Positions 11,101 to 20,622 of a stretch of DNA of 64,000 nucleotides are shown here, piece after piece (the first letter of the stretch is position 1; each line of letters opens with the position of its first letter). This DNA comes from an uncultured Clostridia bacterium. GTDB lineage: Bacteria > Bacillota > Clostridia > Oscillospirales > Oscillospiraceae. The position numbers were made by a program, and so were the translations under genes. The notes beneath the pieces were generated by a model. It was not told the origin of the DNA, ran no database searches, and worked only from the letters and a program-made list of their open reading frames with translations. The stretch is taken from assembly GCA_947165595.1 (NCBI GenBank), contig CAMVAV010000002.1, positions 1 through 64,000 of the forward strand, in the 5' to 3' direction.

Positions 11101-11288
11101 GCCGAAAAGCCCTCCGTGCGTCCCGTCGGATCGACGGAGACGGGGCGGTTTTCGGTGCCCGCGGCATTGAGCGCCTGCGGTCCCGCGCCGAAGCACGGCG
11201 TCTGCAGCGCGAAAAGCAGGCACAGCAGCGCGCAGAGCACAAAGCGGCGCAGGCCGTCCGTTTGAAGCTTTTCTTTCCGTCTGTTCAT
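8172..11288 (-). CDS. Two-component-regulator-propeller / Y_Y_Y sensor with C-terminal HD-GYP phosphodiesterase domain
   Basis: Repeated propeller motifs (DGFLWIGSYGGLIRYDG, DRLWIGTNDNGV), TM segment, then HSTRVAQYTARLAEELG..LLHDIGKIGVPPEVL..HHERPDGRGYP (HD-GYP). Confidence 0.92.
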   Translation of the reverse strand: MNRRKEKLQTDGLRRFVLCALLCLLFALQTPCFGAGPQALNAAGTENRPVSVDPTGRTEGFSAVLYNNTNGLPTSEANAIAETGDGFLWIGSYGGLIRYDGNTFVRMDSTTGLSSVKCLYVDSRDRLWIGTNDNGVAVMERGELRMWGKLDGMRSAHTRAIAEDPNGTIYVATTCGIATIDPEGKLAMMEDEALAEANMRNLRAGNDGVLYGTTDLGDMLRIKDGALLSFFSVEDSPVKGAGSILPDPEHPGKVYFEAGDFCFYRASLGDTLTDLKPIDIQPLSYIQQMEYIDGKLWICASNGIGVLENGKFRVLENLPMSSNVGHVMTDYQGNLWFTSTRQGVMKVVPNRFSDLFARYDLPETVANSTCVSDGKLFVGTDGGLIVLDGNGPVSELPLTKAETASGADLGADDLIALLDGCRIRSVIRDSRGRLWISTWRKYGLLRYDRGELTAFTQDDGLLSNSLRSVCEREDGSILVALTGGVNVIRGDRVTASYGEENGIADTESLCVEEGLNGDIVLGSNGGGIYIIDGRGARNINVEDGLPSDIVMRLKHDPKRDIIWIVASSGIAYMTPDYEVTTVRKFPYTNNFDLYENSKGDMWVLSSNGIYVVPTEELVANGEIDPVYYSIANGLPCIATANSYSDLSADGDLYIAGGTGVCKVNIEATFENVNDLKVSVPFLDTDGERVYPDADGSFTIPSDVRKLTVYSYVFSYSLSNPQVSYRLEGFEQNRTTVSRSELVPVDYTNLRGGTYDFVIQLRDSMGRGNKEVSVRIVKEKAFYEQTWFFIVSGLLALLLLAACVQLYVHGKTQKLEKKQQESMTFIREITEAFAKVIDMKDKYTNGHSTRVAQYTARLAEELGYDKETVEKYYRIALLHDIGKIGVPPEVLNKNGKLTDEEFEKIKSHTSQGYEVLKDISIMPELSVGAQSHHERPDGRGYPNHLKGDEIPRVAQIIAVADCFDAMYSNRPYRNRMNFDKVVSIIREVSGTQLEPDVVDAFLRLVDKGELRAKDDHGGGSMENIENIRSKQDEEAQAKV

Positions 11289-11427
11289 CGCTTTCCGCCG
11301 CCCCTCTTTTTTCTTTCATGCTTTTACGATCATAATATTATATCCGACGCCGCTCCGGATTGCAAGAAAAAGCTGCCCGCCGCGCCGTCCCGCCTTTTTG
11401 GGAAGCGGCTGTCTGTCCGGCGGCGGA

Positions 11428-11456
11428 TTGACAAGCGCGGCGCGCGCCGCTATAAT
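11428..11456 (+). promoter_or_regulatory. Sigma-A type promoter TTGACA-N17-TATAAT
   Basis: TTGACA AGCGCGGCGCGCGCCGC TATAAT upstream of the aminotransferase gene. Confidence 0.85.
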
Positions 11457-11518
11457 TTTGAAAAGCCGCCGGACAGCCGGCGGCTTACAACACGGACGAA
11501 AGCCGGAGGAAAAAGGAC

Positions 11519-12742
11519 ATGACGGAGAACCGATTTGATTTTACCACCGTCGTCGACCGGCGTGGGAAGGACGCGCTGGCGGTGGACTGCCTCGGCACGG
11601 GCGGCTCCGCGCCGGACAGGCCGCGCGAGGGCTTCCGCGCGATCCCGATGTGGGTCGCGGATATGAGCTTCGCCACCGCGCCGAGCGTGCAGGCGGCGCT
11701 GCGCGAGCGGCTGGAGCATCCGCTCTACGGCTATTTCCCGCCGCGGCGGGAGTACTACGACGCGATCATCGGCTGGCAGCGGGACCGGAACGGCGCCGAG
11801 GGGCTGACAAAGGAGCACATCGGGCATGAAAACGGCGTGCTGGGGGGCCTCATCAGCGCGGTGGGCGCGCTCTGCTCGCGCGGGGACAACCTTCTCATCC
11901 ATTCGCCCACCTACGTCGGGTTCACGAGCGCCCTGGAGAACTGCGGCTACCATCTGATCCACAGCCCGCTCCGGCGGGACGCGGACGGCGTGTACCGCAT
12001 GGACCTCGAGGACATGGAGCGCCGGATCGCGGAAAAGCACATCCACACGGCGGTGTTCTGCTCGCCGCACAACCCCTGCGGCAGGGTGTGGACGCGCGCG
12101 GAGCTGGAGGATATGCTGGCGCTGTTCGAGCGCCGCCGCGTCACCGTGATCTCGGACGAAATCTGGTCGGACCTCATCATGCCCGGGCATCGCCACATCC
12201 CCACGCAGTCCGTCTCCGCCTACGCGCGCGCGAACACCGTCGCGCTCTACGCGCCGTCGAAGAGCTTCAATCTGGCGGGGCTGGTCGGGAGCTATCACAT
12301 CATCTACGACCCCGTGCTGCGCGACCGGGTGCGGAAGGAGGCGTCGCTGAGTCACTACAACAACGCCAACGTCCTGTCCATGCACGCGCTGATCGGCGCG
12401 TACAGCGAGGAGGGGGGCGCGTGGCTCGACGCGCTCAACCGCGTGCTGGACGGCAACCACGAGCGCGCCGTGCGGCGGATTCGCGAGCGCTTTGCCGGCG
12501 TCTCCGCCGCGAAGCCGGAGGGGACGTACATGCTCTTCGCCGACTGCGGCGGCTGGTGCGAGGCGCACGGAAAAACGATGGACGAGCTGGAGCACGCGCT
12601 CTGGGACGTCGGCGTCGCCGTACAGGACGGGCGGATGTTCCACGGGCCGACGCATCTGCGCCTGAACCTCGCGCTGCCGCCCGCCCTGCTGGACGAGGCG
12701 CTCGACCGGATGGACCGCCTTGTTTTCAACGCAGCCCGGTAA
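11519..12742 (+). CDS. MalY/PatB-type PLP-dependent C-S beta-lyase / aminotransferase
   Basis: IPMWVADMSFATAPSVQAAL, PHNPCGRVW, SDEIWSDL, APSKSFNLAGL: class I/II fold MalY/PatB family. Confidence 0.9.
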   Translation: MTENRFDFTTVVDRRGKDALAVDCLGTGGSAPDRPREGFRAIPMWVADMSFATAPSVQAALRERLEHPLYGYFPPRREYYDAIIGWQRDRNGAEGLTKEHIGHENGVLGGLISAVGALCSRGDNLLIHSPTYVGFTSALENCGYHLIHSPLRRDADGVYRMDLEDMERRIAEKHIHTAVFCSPHNPCGRVWTRAELEDMLALFERRRVTVISDEIWSDLIMPGHRHIPTQSVSAYARANTVALYAPSKSFNLAGLVGSYHIIYDPVLRDRVRKEASLSHYNNANVLSMHALIGAYSEEGGAWLDALNRVLDGNHERAVRRIRERFAGVSAAKPEGTYMLFADCGGWCEAHGKTMDELEHALWDVGVAVQDGRMFHGPTHLRLNLALPPALLDEALDRMDRLVFNAAR

Positions 12743-12765
12743 GCGCCCGCGCAAGGGCCGCGCCG

Positions 12766-13335
12766 CTACCGCCTGACCTCGTGGCCGATGAGCGCCTCGT
12801 CGTACTGCGCGCGGGAGCCTCCGATAAACTTGGGTCTGGTCCTCGCGCAGACGAGGTTCGCCTCTCCGATCCGTTTGACCGAAATTCGGACGGGGACCGC
12901 CACATGCCGGAGGTGCATCCCGATGAGCGTGTCCCCGATGTCCATTCCGGCAGCCGCCTTGATCTCCTCCACCGCGACGGGGTGCGCCGCGTTCTGATAA
13001 ACGGTCATGGCGAAGGCTCCGCCGGCGTGCAGCTGCGGCACCACGTTGCAGATCTCCGTTCCCGGCAGCAGCGCGGCGCGCTCGACGATGACCGCGCGGT
13101 TCAAATGCTCGCAGCACTGCGCGGCAAGATAGACGCCCCGCTCGCGCAGCGCCGGAAGGACGCCGTCGTACACGGCCTTCGCCGCCTCCGGGCTGGAGCC
13201 CTTTCCGATGCGCTCTCCCATAATCTCGCTCGTCGAGCAGCCGACGATGAAGATATCCCCTTTTTCGATCTGCGCCGCCGCCAGCAGCTCGCGCACGGCG
13301 CGGTCCGCCTGCGCGCGGATTTCTTCATAATCCAT
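12766..13335 (-). CDS. TIGR01440/YwlG (DUF436) family protein
   Basis: IFIVGCSTSEIMGERIGKGSS...GVYLAAQCCEHLNRA..MDIGDTLIGMHLRHVAVPVR. Confidence 0.88.
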   Translation of the reverse strand: MDYEEIRAQADRAVRELLAAAQIEKGDIFIVGCSTSEIMGERIGKGSSPEAAKAVYDGVLPALRERGVYLAAQCCEHLNRAVIVERAALLPGTEICNVVPQLHAGGAFAMTVYQNAAHPVAVEEIKAAAGMDIGDTLIGMHLRHVAVPVRISVKRIGEANLVCARTRPKFIGGSRAQYDEALIGHEVRR

Positions 13336-13356
13336 ACCGATCCTCCTTCGCTTCCC

Positions 13357-15219
13357 TCAGTCCGTCGCGATCACAATAAACGCGTCCTGCCCGGTGAAGG
13401 TCACCTTCTGCGCCTTGGGCGGGTTCGTCACGATCCTCACGCCGCCGTTTTCGTCCTTCGTGCGATAGCCGATGAACACCTCCCGGCGCCGTGCCGCCGC
13501 CTCGCAGGCGGTGTAAATGTCCGTTTCGCGCGAAAGCCTGACATAGCTTCCCGCGGGGCGGACATAGATTTCGGAGCCCTCCTCGCGCAGCAGCTCGTTG
13601 AAGATCGCGCGCAGCTCGCGGATCTGGGAGATCTGCGTGAGAATGAGGCTGGTGATGTTGCTGCTGATGACAAAATCGTTGACCTCCGCGATCTGCGCGA
13701 GCTCCTGATTCTCCACGCGCAGCATCTCGCTCGTGACGGTGAACTTATAGCCCTTCGTCCTGGCGAGATAGCGGAGCTGGAGCAGGATCATCAATATCTT
13801 CGCGTCGCGCCGCTCGATCTCCGCGTCGTCCATGCCGTCGGGCGTGTCGGCAAGCACGAGCACCGTGTCCTCGCCGGGCAGCAGCGATTCCAGCCCCGAG
13901 CGGCTGTAGATGTCGCACTCCACGACCTTGAGCCGGATGTTTCTGAGCCGGATATCCTCCAGCTCCGCCTTGTGCTCCATCTGTTCCGCGCTCAGCGCGA
14001 CCGTCATCTGCGAGCCGTCGCCGACGTAGTTGTCCTCCTCCTCCAACACCTGGCGCAGCTTGGAGCTGTATCCGACAAGGAGCATATCGGTGCGCTGCGC
14101 CGGCTCCTTCACATACTCCCCGAGGATGTCGTCCTCCCGCACGGGCGCGGGCGAGGCGTCCATGCGGCTCTCGCCGTCGTCCTCGGCAAAGAGGATGAGC
14201 CGGTCGCCCGCCTCCGCCCTGCGGTCCGATTCGGGATTGATGAGGATCCCGCCGTCCTTCGTCACGAAGCCGACGGCGACGGAAACGGGGAAGAAACGGT
14301 TGAGCTCTCCGAGCGTCTTGCCTACCGCCTCGGGGTGCTCCTCGATGTAGAACTCGCTGCCGTCGCAGTCGAACAGCTCCGTATAGACCTGCGAGAGCCC
14401 GGCGCTGCGCCCGGTGTGGGCGATGATGCGGGACATCATGTTCTGGAAGCTCAAAACCTCGGCGCGGCCCTCGCCGGCGACCTCGGCGGCTTCGAGGTTT
14501 TCCTCGTCGCGGATGACCGCGGCGATGTACGCCCTGTCGTTGCCGGACTGCTTCAAAAGCCGCGTCACGGCGAGGATCGACTTGATGGTGGTAAAGTCGT
14601 CGTCCGCGTTGATGATGACGCTGCGGCAGGTGTCGAACGAGCAGACCTCGAGGTCGGAGACGTCCGTGATGTTTCCGCAGCGGCAGATCACGCGCGTGGT
14701 TTTGGTGTCCGGGAAGCGCTGGCGGATGTTCTCGTCCATGACGTCCTTGGTATCCTTGTCGTCCAGGATGACGAGCGCCTCGTGCCTGTGGTTGGAATTG
14801 GCCTCGATCAGCTCCGAAACGATGGTGTAGAGGCCGCCCGCGGTGCCGAGGACGACGACGTGGTTCTCCTCGACGACGGCGGACTTGCCGCGCCGGAGGT
14901 CCGCGACCTTCTCGTCGATGGAGTTGCAGATGATACCCGTCAGCGTGCTCGTGACAAATACGCCGATGAACGTGATGACGAGCATGCCGAGGATGTAGCC
15001 GAGGCTCGCGCCCTCATCGTTCGCGATCGTACCGGCGTCCATCATGTGCGTCAGGCTGATCCAAAGGCCGCCGCCGATGCCGCTCGCGCCGAACGCCGCG
15101 ACCGCGAGGCCGAGAACGACCACAGCGGTGACGGTGACGATGACGAGCAGCTTGATGAGCGCCGCCGTGCCCCGCGACATCTGATTGTCGAACCAATAGC
15201 TGAATTTGTTTTTCTTCAT
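13357..15219 (-). CDS. CASTOR/POLLUX-like ion channel with TrkA-N-type nucleotide-binding regions
   Basis: Starts MKKNKFSYWFDNQMSRGTAALIKLLVIVTVTAVVVLGLAVAAF; NHVVVLGTAGGLYTIVSELIEAN and DMLLVGYSSKLRQVLEE; pore-like segment GIGGGLWISLTHMMDAG. Confidence 0.8.
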   Translation of the reverse strand: MKKNKFSYWFDNQMSRGTAALIKLLVIVTVTAVVVLGLAVAAFGASGIGGGLWISLTHMMDAGTIANDEGASLGYILGMLVITFIGVFVTSTLTGIICNSIDEKVADLRRGKSAVVEENHVVVLGTAGGLYTIVSELIEANSNHRHEALVILDDKDTKDVMDENIRQRFPDTKTTRVICRCGNITDVSDLEVCSFDTCRSVIINADDDFTTIKSILAVTRLLKQSGNDRAYIAAVIRDEENLEAAEVAGEGRAEVLSFQNMMSRIIAHTGRSAGLSQVYTELFDCDGSEFYIEEHPEAVGKTLGELNRFFPVSVAVGFVTKDGGILINPESDRRAEAGDRLILFAEDDGESRMDASPAPVREDDILGEYVKEPAQRTDMLLVGYSSKLRQVLEEEDNYVGDGSQMTVALSAEQMEHKAELEDIRLRNIRLKVVECDIYSRSGLESLLPGEDTVLVLADTPDGMDDAEIERRDAKILMILLQLRYLARTKGYKFTVTSEMLRVENQELAQIAEVNDFVISSNITSLILTQISQIRELRAIFNELLREEGSEIYVRPAGSYVRLSRETDIYTACEAAARRREVFIGYRTKDENGGVRIVTNPPKAQKVTFTGQDAFIVIATD

Positions 15220-15294
15220 ACCGATAATTCTCCCGTTTCCGTTTTGCCGCCGGTGCGGGCGCGCACCCCGCACGGTCCGCAAAGCCGACGCCCG

Positions 15295-17187
15295 CTACGC
15301 CCGCGCCGCGCCGTATTTGCGCACGAACTCCTCCACGGGCAGCGGCTTTGAGAAGTAATAGCCCTGCAGATAGTCGCAGCCGATGGCGGTCAGGGAATCC
15401 GCCATTTCCTCCGACTCGATTCCCTCCGCGGTCACGCTGTAATCCATCTCCTTGAACGCCTTCACGATGCTGGGCAGCAGCTGGTCCTGATCGTGGTAGT
15501 AGTCCCAGACCACCTCCATGTCCAGCTTGATGTTGACGAACGGATAGTGCTTGACGCGGCTGAGGTTGGAGTAGCCGCTGCCGTAATCGTCCAGCGCGAA
15601 GTGGAACCCGCTCAGGCGCAGCGTTTCGATGTGCCGCTCCAGCAGCGGGATATCGGCGACCGCCTGCTCGGTGATCTCCAGCCGGATCATGTCCGGCGAG
15701 ACGCGGTTCTCGGCAAGGATGGTGAGGAAGCGCTCGCTCAGGTCCTTTTTCATGCACTGGATGGGGGACAGGTTGACGTTGACCCAGTGGATTCCCATGG
15801 CTTCCAGGTCGTTCCCGCTGATGAAGCGGCACGCCTTTTCCAGCACCTGCTCGCCCAGGTTGTTGATCTTGCCGCTCCGCTCCGCGATGGGAACGAAATT
15901 GCCGGGGGAAATGAGCTTGCCGTCCGTCCCGCGGATGCGTGAGAGCACCTCCACCCCGGCGAGCCTCCGCGTCCGGCTGTCGATGAGCGGCTGCAGGAAG
16001 ATCTCCACCCGGTCCTGCTCCAGCGACAGGTCCAGCGCGCGCTTGACCTCCGTATCGCGGTCGAGCTCCTTCGTATTGTTCAGCTCGATCACGCTGTCCA
16101 CCGCCTGAGAGGCGCGGTGGAGGGCGCTGACGAGATTGGTGACCGTCTTGTCGGCGCTGTCCGCGCAGGAATCCGAGTCGATCATCACAAAGGCGGCCGC
16201 CAGATGCAGCTCCGCGTTGTCCGCCGCCCAGGGGTCCTGAAACCGCTCGACGATCTTTCTGTGGATCAGGTCCCAGGGCATCTTCTGCGGCCCGAGCATG
16301 GTGAAGCAGCCGTTGCGCAGGTAGAACACGCGGCAGCTCGGATAGTTCAGCGTCAGATAGTGCGCGATCATGTCGACGCCGCGGTCCATCTGCGTTCCGC
16401 CGTAGATCCCGCGCATTTCGACAAAGTCCTGGATCGCGAAGGCGAGAATGTGGAACGGGTGCCCCCTTGCGACGATATCCGACAGCTCCTCCCGCAAAGC
16501 GGCCATGTTGAACGCGATGCGCCGGGTGGAAAGGTAGAGGTCCGGATTCTCGAACGCGAGATAGACGGAAAGCAGCGACAGCGTGCAGAAGGTGTTCATG
16601 ATGAGATAGCGCGGCAGCAGGATGCGCGCCACGTTTCCCGCGATCAGGATCAGATTGAAGCCCAGCGCGCTGAAGAACTCATATCTGCTGAGGCTCTTCG
16701 CGTTGCGCAGCAGCAGCGCGACGGCCAGCGCCAGGTAGAAAAACCAGCAGACATAGAGGATATCGTACAGCGGTCCGCGCACGTAGCCCTCCTCGCCGAT
16801 GCGGAACACCGCGCCGGTGAAAAAGCTCGAAAGTGTGACGAGCTCGGTAATCAAAAACACTGCGCTGATGAGCAGGCTTTTGCGCCTGTCGCTTTCCGGC
16901 CGGATGTGCAGGATGTCGCAGGTAATGCGGAAAAACCAGAAGCCGCGGGCGTGATACAGCACAAAATAGCCCATATTCAGAAGGTACAGCCAGTAACCGG
17001 GAAGGATGGCGTAATTCTCGTCCGCCAGGCTGGCGAGCAGGTCCAGAACCAGCGTGCCGAGCTGCAGGCAGATCAGCTGGACGTAGGTCCTGTTGATCTG
17101 GATGTTCGCCCGCGGCATGGCAAGGTAATGGCACAGCAGGATGGCCATAACGAGCACGCCGGTCAGAATGTAGTCATAGTTCCACAT
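15295..17187 (-). CDS. Membrane protein with C-terminal EAL domain (c-di-GMP phosphodiesterase)
   Basis: N-terminal multi-TM region; AGVEVLSRI, RLEITEQAV, DDYGSGYSNLSRVKHYPFVNIKLD, TAEGIES, QGYYFSKPLP. Confidence 0.9.
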   Translation of the reverse strand: MWNYDYILTGVLVMAILLCHYLAMPRANIQINRTYVQLICLQLGTLVLDLLASLADENYAILPGYWLYLLNMGYFVLYHARGFWFFRITCDILHIRPESDRRKSLLISAVFLITELVTLSSFFTGAVFRIGEEGYVRGPLYDILYVCWFFYLALAVALLLRNAKSLSRYEFFSALGFNLILIAGNVARILLPRYLIMNTFCTLSLLSVYLAFENPDLYLSTRRIAFNMAALREELSDIVARGHPFHILAFAIQDFVEMRGIYGGTQMDRGVDMIAHYLTLNYPSCRVFYLRNGCFTMLGPQKMPWDLIHRKIVERFQDPWAADNAELHLAAAFVMIDSDSCADSADKTVTNLVSALHRASQAVDSVIELNNTKELDRDTEVKRALDLSLEQDRVEIFLQPLIDSRTRRLAGVEVLSRIRGTDGKLISPGNFVPIAERSGKINNLGEQVLEKACRFISGNDLEAMGIHWVNVNLSPIQCMKKDLSERFLTILAENRVSPDMIRLEITEQAVADIPLLERHIETLRLSGFHFALDDYGSGYSNLSRVKHYPFVNIKLDMEVVWDYYHDQDQLLPSIVKAFKEMDYSVTAEGIESEEMADSLTAIGCDYLQGYYFSKPLPVEEFVRKYGAARA

Positions 17188-17234
17188 GCGATACCTCCCC
17201 CCCCCTTTTTCCGCTTGCCGGTCTCACGCCGCGA

Positions 17235-18161
17235 TCATTCCGCCTTTTGCCGCTGCTCCAGGATCGTGCAGAACGCGACGGAGAGGAACGTCTCGTGCTC
17301 GCTGGCGGAGCGGCTGGTCAGCGCAATGGGGATCTTCGCGCCGATCACCGCGCCGCAGACGTGGCAGTTCGCGTGGATCAGCCAGCTCTTGAGCAGCGTG
17401 TTCGCCGTGGTAAGCTCCGGCGCGATGATGCCGTCGAAGCCGCCGCCGCACCATTCGCACTCGTAATTCTTCAGGCGCGCGGCGTCCTTGCTCATGATGA
17501 GGTCGTAGGAGATCGGCCCCCACAGCTCGCACGCCGCGATGGGGCGGCGGCGCTGCTCGAACACAAGACTCTGCGCCTCGACCGTGTCCTGCATGTGGAA
17601 GGTGCCCTTTTCGATGAGCGCGAGCATGGCGAGCTTCGGGTTCTCATAGCCCAGCGCGTTCAGCGCCTCGACCGTGTTGCGGATGATGGCGCGCTTTTTA
17701 CTGATGTCGGGACGGATGATGACCGCCATGTCCGCCAGCGCCAGCAGCTTCGGGTAGCCCGGCATGGAGGCGATCGACACATGGCTCACGACGCGGTTGT
17801 CCCTGCGCAGCCCCGTGTCCCTTGCGAGCACCGGCAGCAGGAAGTCGCGCGTGAGCATGTTGCCGCGCATCAGGATGTCGCCCTCGCCGTAGCGTATGAC
17901 GTCGATGGCGGCGGAGGCGACGTTCTGCCCCGGCATCGTGTCCACCATGGTGTACGGCTCCCGCTCCAGCCCAAGCTCCTCCAGCTTTGTCATCGTGCGG
18001 GCGCGGTCGCCGACGAGCACGGGCTGGGCAAAGCCCGCCTCCTGCGCCGCGAACAGCCCCTTGAGCATATTCTCCCCGTCGGAGCCGGCCAGCACCACGC
18101 GGCGCGGGCCGTTCTTCTTCGGCACCAGGGCCAGCATCTCGTCAAAGTTTTTCAGTTCCAT
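17235..18161 (-). CDS. Phosphate acyltransferase (phosphate butyryltransferase-like)
   Basis: RRVVLAGSDGENMLKGLFAAQEAGFAQPVLVGD..., GEGDILMRGNMLTRDFLLPVL; PTA/PTB family. Confidence 0.85.
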   Translation of the reverse strand: MELKNFDEMLALVPKKNGPRRVVLAGSDGENMLKGLFAAQEAGFAQPVLVGDRARTMTKLEELGLEREPYTMVDTMPGQNVASAAIDVIRYGEGDILMRGNMLTRDFLLPVLARDTGLRRDNRVVSHVSIASMPGYPKLLALADMAVIIRPDISKKRAIIRNTVEALNALGYENPKLAMLALIEKGTFHMQDTVEAQSLVFEQRRRPIAACELWGPISYDLIMSKDAARLKNYECEWCGGGFDGIIAPELTTANTLLKSWLIHANCHVCGAVIGAKIPIALTSRSASEHETFLSVAFCTILEQRQKAE

Positions 18162-18180
18162 TTCGTTTTCTTCCTCCCAA

Positions 18181-20301
18181 TCACAGCAGTGAGATCAGAT
18201 TCCACGACAGCACCAGCCCCGAGAACACGATGGAGACCGTGGAGCAGAGCTTGATGAGGATGTTGAGCGAGGGGCCGGAGGTGTCCTTGAACGGGTCGCC
18301 CACCGTGTCGCCCACGACCGCCGCCTTGTGCTGATACGAGCCCTTGCCGCCGTGGTGGCCGGACTCGATGTATTTCTTGGCGTTGTCCCACGCGCCGCCC
18401 GCGTTGGACATGAACACCGCCATGGCAAAGCCCGTGACGCTCACGCCGCCGAGCAGGCCCACCACGCCGGTCGGGCCGAGGACCAGCCCCGTGAGGAGCG
18501 GGACGACAATGGCGATGAGCGCGGGCATGACCATCTCGTGCAGCGCGCCCTTGGTGCACAGCGCGACGCAGGAGGCGTAGTCGGGGTCCGTTTTGAACTC
18601 CATGATACCCTCGATCTCGCGGAACTGGCGGCGCACCTCGACGACGATGGACTGCGCCGCCGTCTGCACCGCCTCCATGGTCAGCGCGGAGAACACGAAG
18701 GTGAGCATCGCGCCGATGAACAGGCCCACCAGCACGGTCGGGGAGGTCAGCGTGAAGTTCAGCACCTCGTCCGTGCGCTCCTGCACGATGTTGACGTAGC
18801 TCACCAGCAGCGCCAGCGCGGTGAGCGAGGCGGAGCCGATGGCAAAGCCCTTGCCGGTCGCCGCGGTGGTGTTGCCGAGCGAGTCCAGCGCGTCCGTGCG
18901 CTCGCGCACCTCGTCGGGCATGAGGCTCATCTCCGCGATGCCGCCCGCGTTGTCCGCCACGGGTCCGTAGGCGTCCGTCGCCAGCGTGATGCCGAGCGTT
19001 GAGAGCATCCCGACGCCCGCGATGCCGATGCCGTACAAGCCCCGGTTGAACGCCGCCGTGAACGCGCCGGAGGCGTCCACGATCGTCACCGAGCCGCCCG
19101 CCGCGAAGTAGGAGACCAGCACCGCGACGGCGACGATCAGGATCGAGGTCATCGTCGAGCGCAGGCCGAGCCCGATGCCGCCGATGATGATGGTCGCCGC
19201 GCCGGTCTCGGAGGCGTCCGCCAGCTTCTGCGTGGGCTTGTAGGTGTCGGAGGTGTAATACTCCGTAAAGTAGCCGATGGCGCAGCCGCCGACCAGGCCG
19301 CAGAGGATCGCGACGTATACGCCCCATGAACCGACGATCAGGTACGTCAGCGGCGCGGCAAGCACGGCGGAGAGCGCCGCCGCGGTGTAGGTGCCGGTGC
19401 GCAGGCTCTTGAGCAGGGATTCCTGCGTCGCGTCCTCCTTCGTCTTGACGAGGAAGGAGCCGAGAATGGAGCACAGTATGCCGCACACGGCGAGCGCCAC
19501 GGGCAGCAGCATGCCGGAAAAGCCGTAGCCGCCCGCCGCGCCGAGGGCAAAGGTGGCGAGAATGGAGCCGACGTAGCTCTCATAGAGGTCGGCGCCCATG
19601 CCCGCGACGTCGCCCACGTTGTCGCCGACGTTGTCCGCGATGGTGGCGGGGTTGCGCGGGTCGTCCTCCGGGATGCCCGCCTCGACCTTGCCGACGAGGT
19701 CGGCGCCGACGTCCGCCGCCTTGGTGTAGATGCCGCCGCCCACGCGGGCGAACAGCGCCATAAAGCTCGCGCCCATGCCGTTCATGACCATGATGTTGCC
19801 GAGCGTCGAGGGATCGTCGATGCCGAAGGCGAAGCGCAGCGCGAAAAACCACATCGTGATGTCCAGCAGCCCCAGCCCCACGACGGTGAAGCCCATGACC
19901 GAGCCGGAGGAAAACGCCACGCGCAGCCCGCGGTTCAGGCTCTCGCTGGCGGCCTGCGCCGTGCGGGCGTTGGAATTGGTGGCGATGCGCATCCCGATGA
20001 AGCCCGCGAGCATCGAGAACACGCCGCCGGTGAGAAACGCGAAGGGCGTGAATTGCGAAAGGATGCGTCCGCCCGAGGCAAAGGCCATCACCACCAGAAG
20101 CACGAACACGACGGCAAAGACCTTGAATACCGTCGTGTACTGGTGCTTGAGATAGGCGTTGGCGCCCGCGCGGATCGAGGCCGCGATCTTCCGCATCACG
20201 TCGCTCCCCTCCGAATAGGAGAGGACCTTTTTGCGCTGCAGCGCCGCAAACAGCAGCGCGACCGCCGCGCCGAGGAAACCGATGGCAAGATACTGTTCCA
20301 T
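18181..20301 (-). CDS. hppA: Membrane-bound ion-translocating pyrophosphatase
   Basis: 706 aa; GGGIYTKAADVGADLVGKVEAGIPEDDPRNPATIADNVGDNVGDVAGMGADLYESY, ALDSLGNTTAATGKGFAIGSA, DTVGDPFKDTSGPSLNILIKL. Confidence 0.97.
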   Translation of the reverse strand: MEQYLAIGFLGAAVALLFAALQRKKVLSYSEGSDVMRKIAASIRAGANAYLKHQYTTVFKVFAVVFVLLVVMAFASGGRILSQFTPFAFLTGGVFSMLAGFIGMRIATNSNARTAQAASESLNRGLRVAFSSGSVMGFTVVGLGLLDITMWFFALRFAFGIDDPSTLGNIMVMNGMGASFMALFARVGGGIYTKAADVGADLVGKVEAGIPEDDPRNPATIADNVGDNVGDVAGMGADLYESYVGSILATFALGAAGGYGFSGMLLPVALAVCGILCSILGSFLVKTKEDATQESLLKSLRTGTYTAAALSAVLAAPLTYLIVGSWGVYVAILCGLVGGCAIGYFTEYYTSDTYKPTQKLADASETGAATIIIGGIGLGLRSTMTSILIVAVAVLVSYFAAGGSVTIVDASGAFTAAFNRGLYGIGIAGVGMLSTLGITLATDAYGPVADNAGGIAEMSLMPDEVRERTDALDSLGNTTAATGKGFAIGSASLTALALLVSYVNIVQERTDEVLNFTLTSPTVLVGLFIGAMLTFVFSALTMEAVQTAAQSIVVEVRRQFREIEGIMEFKTDPDYASCVALCTKGALHEMVMPALIAIVVPLLTGLVLGPTGVVGLLGGVSVTGFAMAVFMSNAGGAWDNAKKYIESGHHGGKGSYQHKAAVVGDTVGDPFKDTSGPSLNILIKLCSTVSIVFSGLVLSWNLISLL

Positions 20302-20622
20302 GTCTGCTGCCTCCTTCTCTTTTGGAAGGGCCGTCTCCCGCCCCTCCCGTTTTTCCTTCGTTGATTGCCTATTGCAATTATAAGCTTTTTCCCGCGCTCA
20401 AGTCAAGGGCGGCGCGCCGGGCTCCAGCAGCCAGCCGGCGTCCAGCGGCAGCGCCGCGAGCGCGACGCCGCGCCGAAATGCGGCTCCGGATCGATATGCG
20501 TATTGTACAACTTTGAAAATGCAATGGCAAGCCCTTTTCTTTTTTGCAAGCTTCATTGAAATCACGAAAATGCTGATATAGTTACGATAATACGGTGCGC
20601 TGGCACGGAACGGAGGCACGCC

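Noticed and set aside
6639-11522. 1627-aa plus-strand ORF
   Set aside because: Antisense to the cyclase and propeller/HD-GYP genes; low-complexity H/R/A/D-rich translation typical of antisense frames in GC-rich DNA.
12088-15351. 1087-aa plus-strand ORF
   Set aside because: Off-frame overlap of the MalY-like gene, then antisense to the DUF436 and ion-channel genes; no domain motifs.
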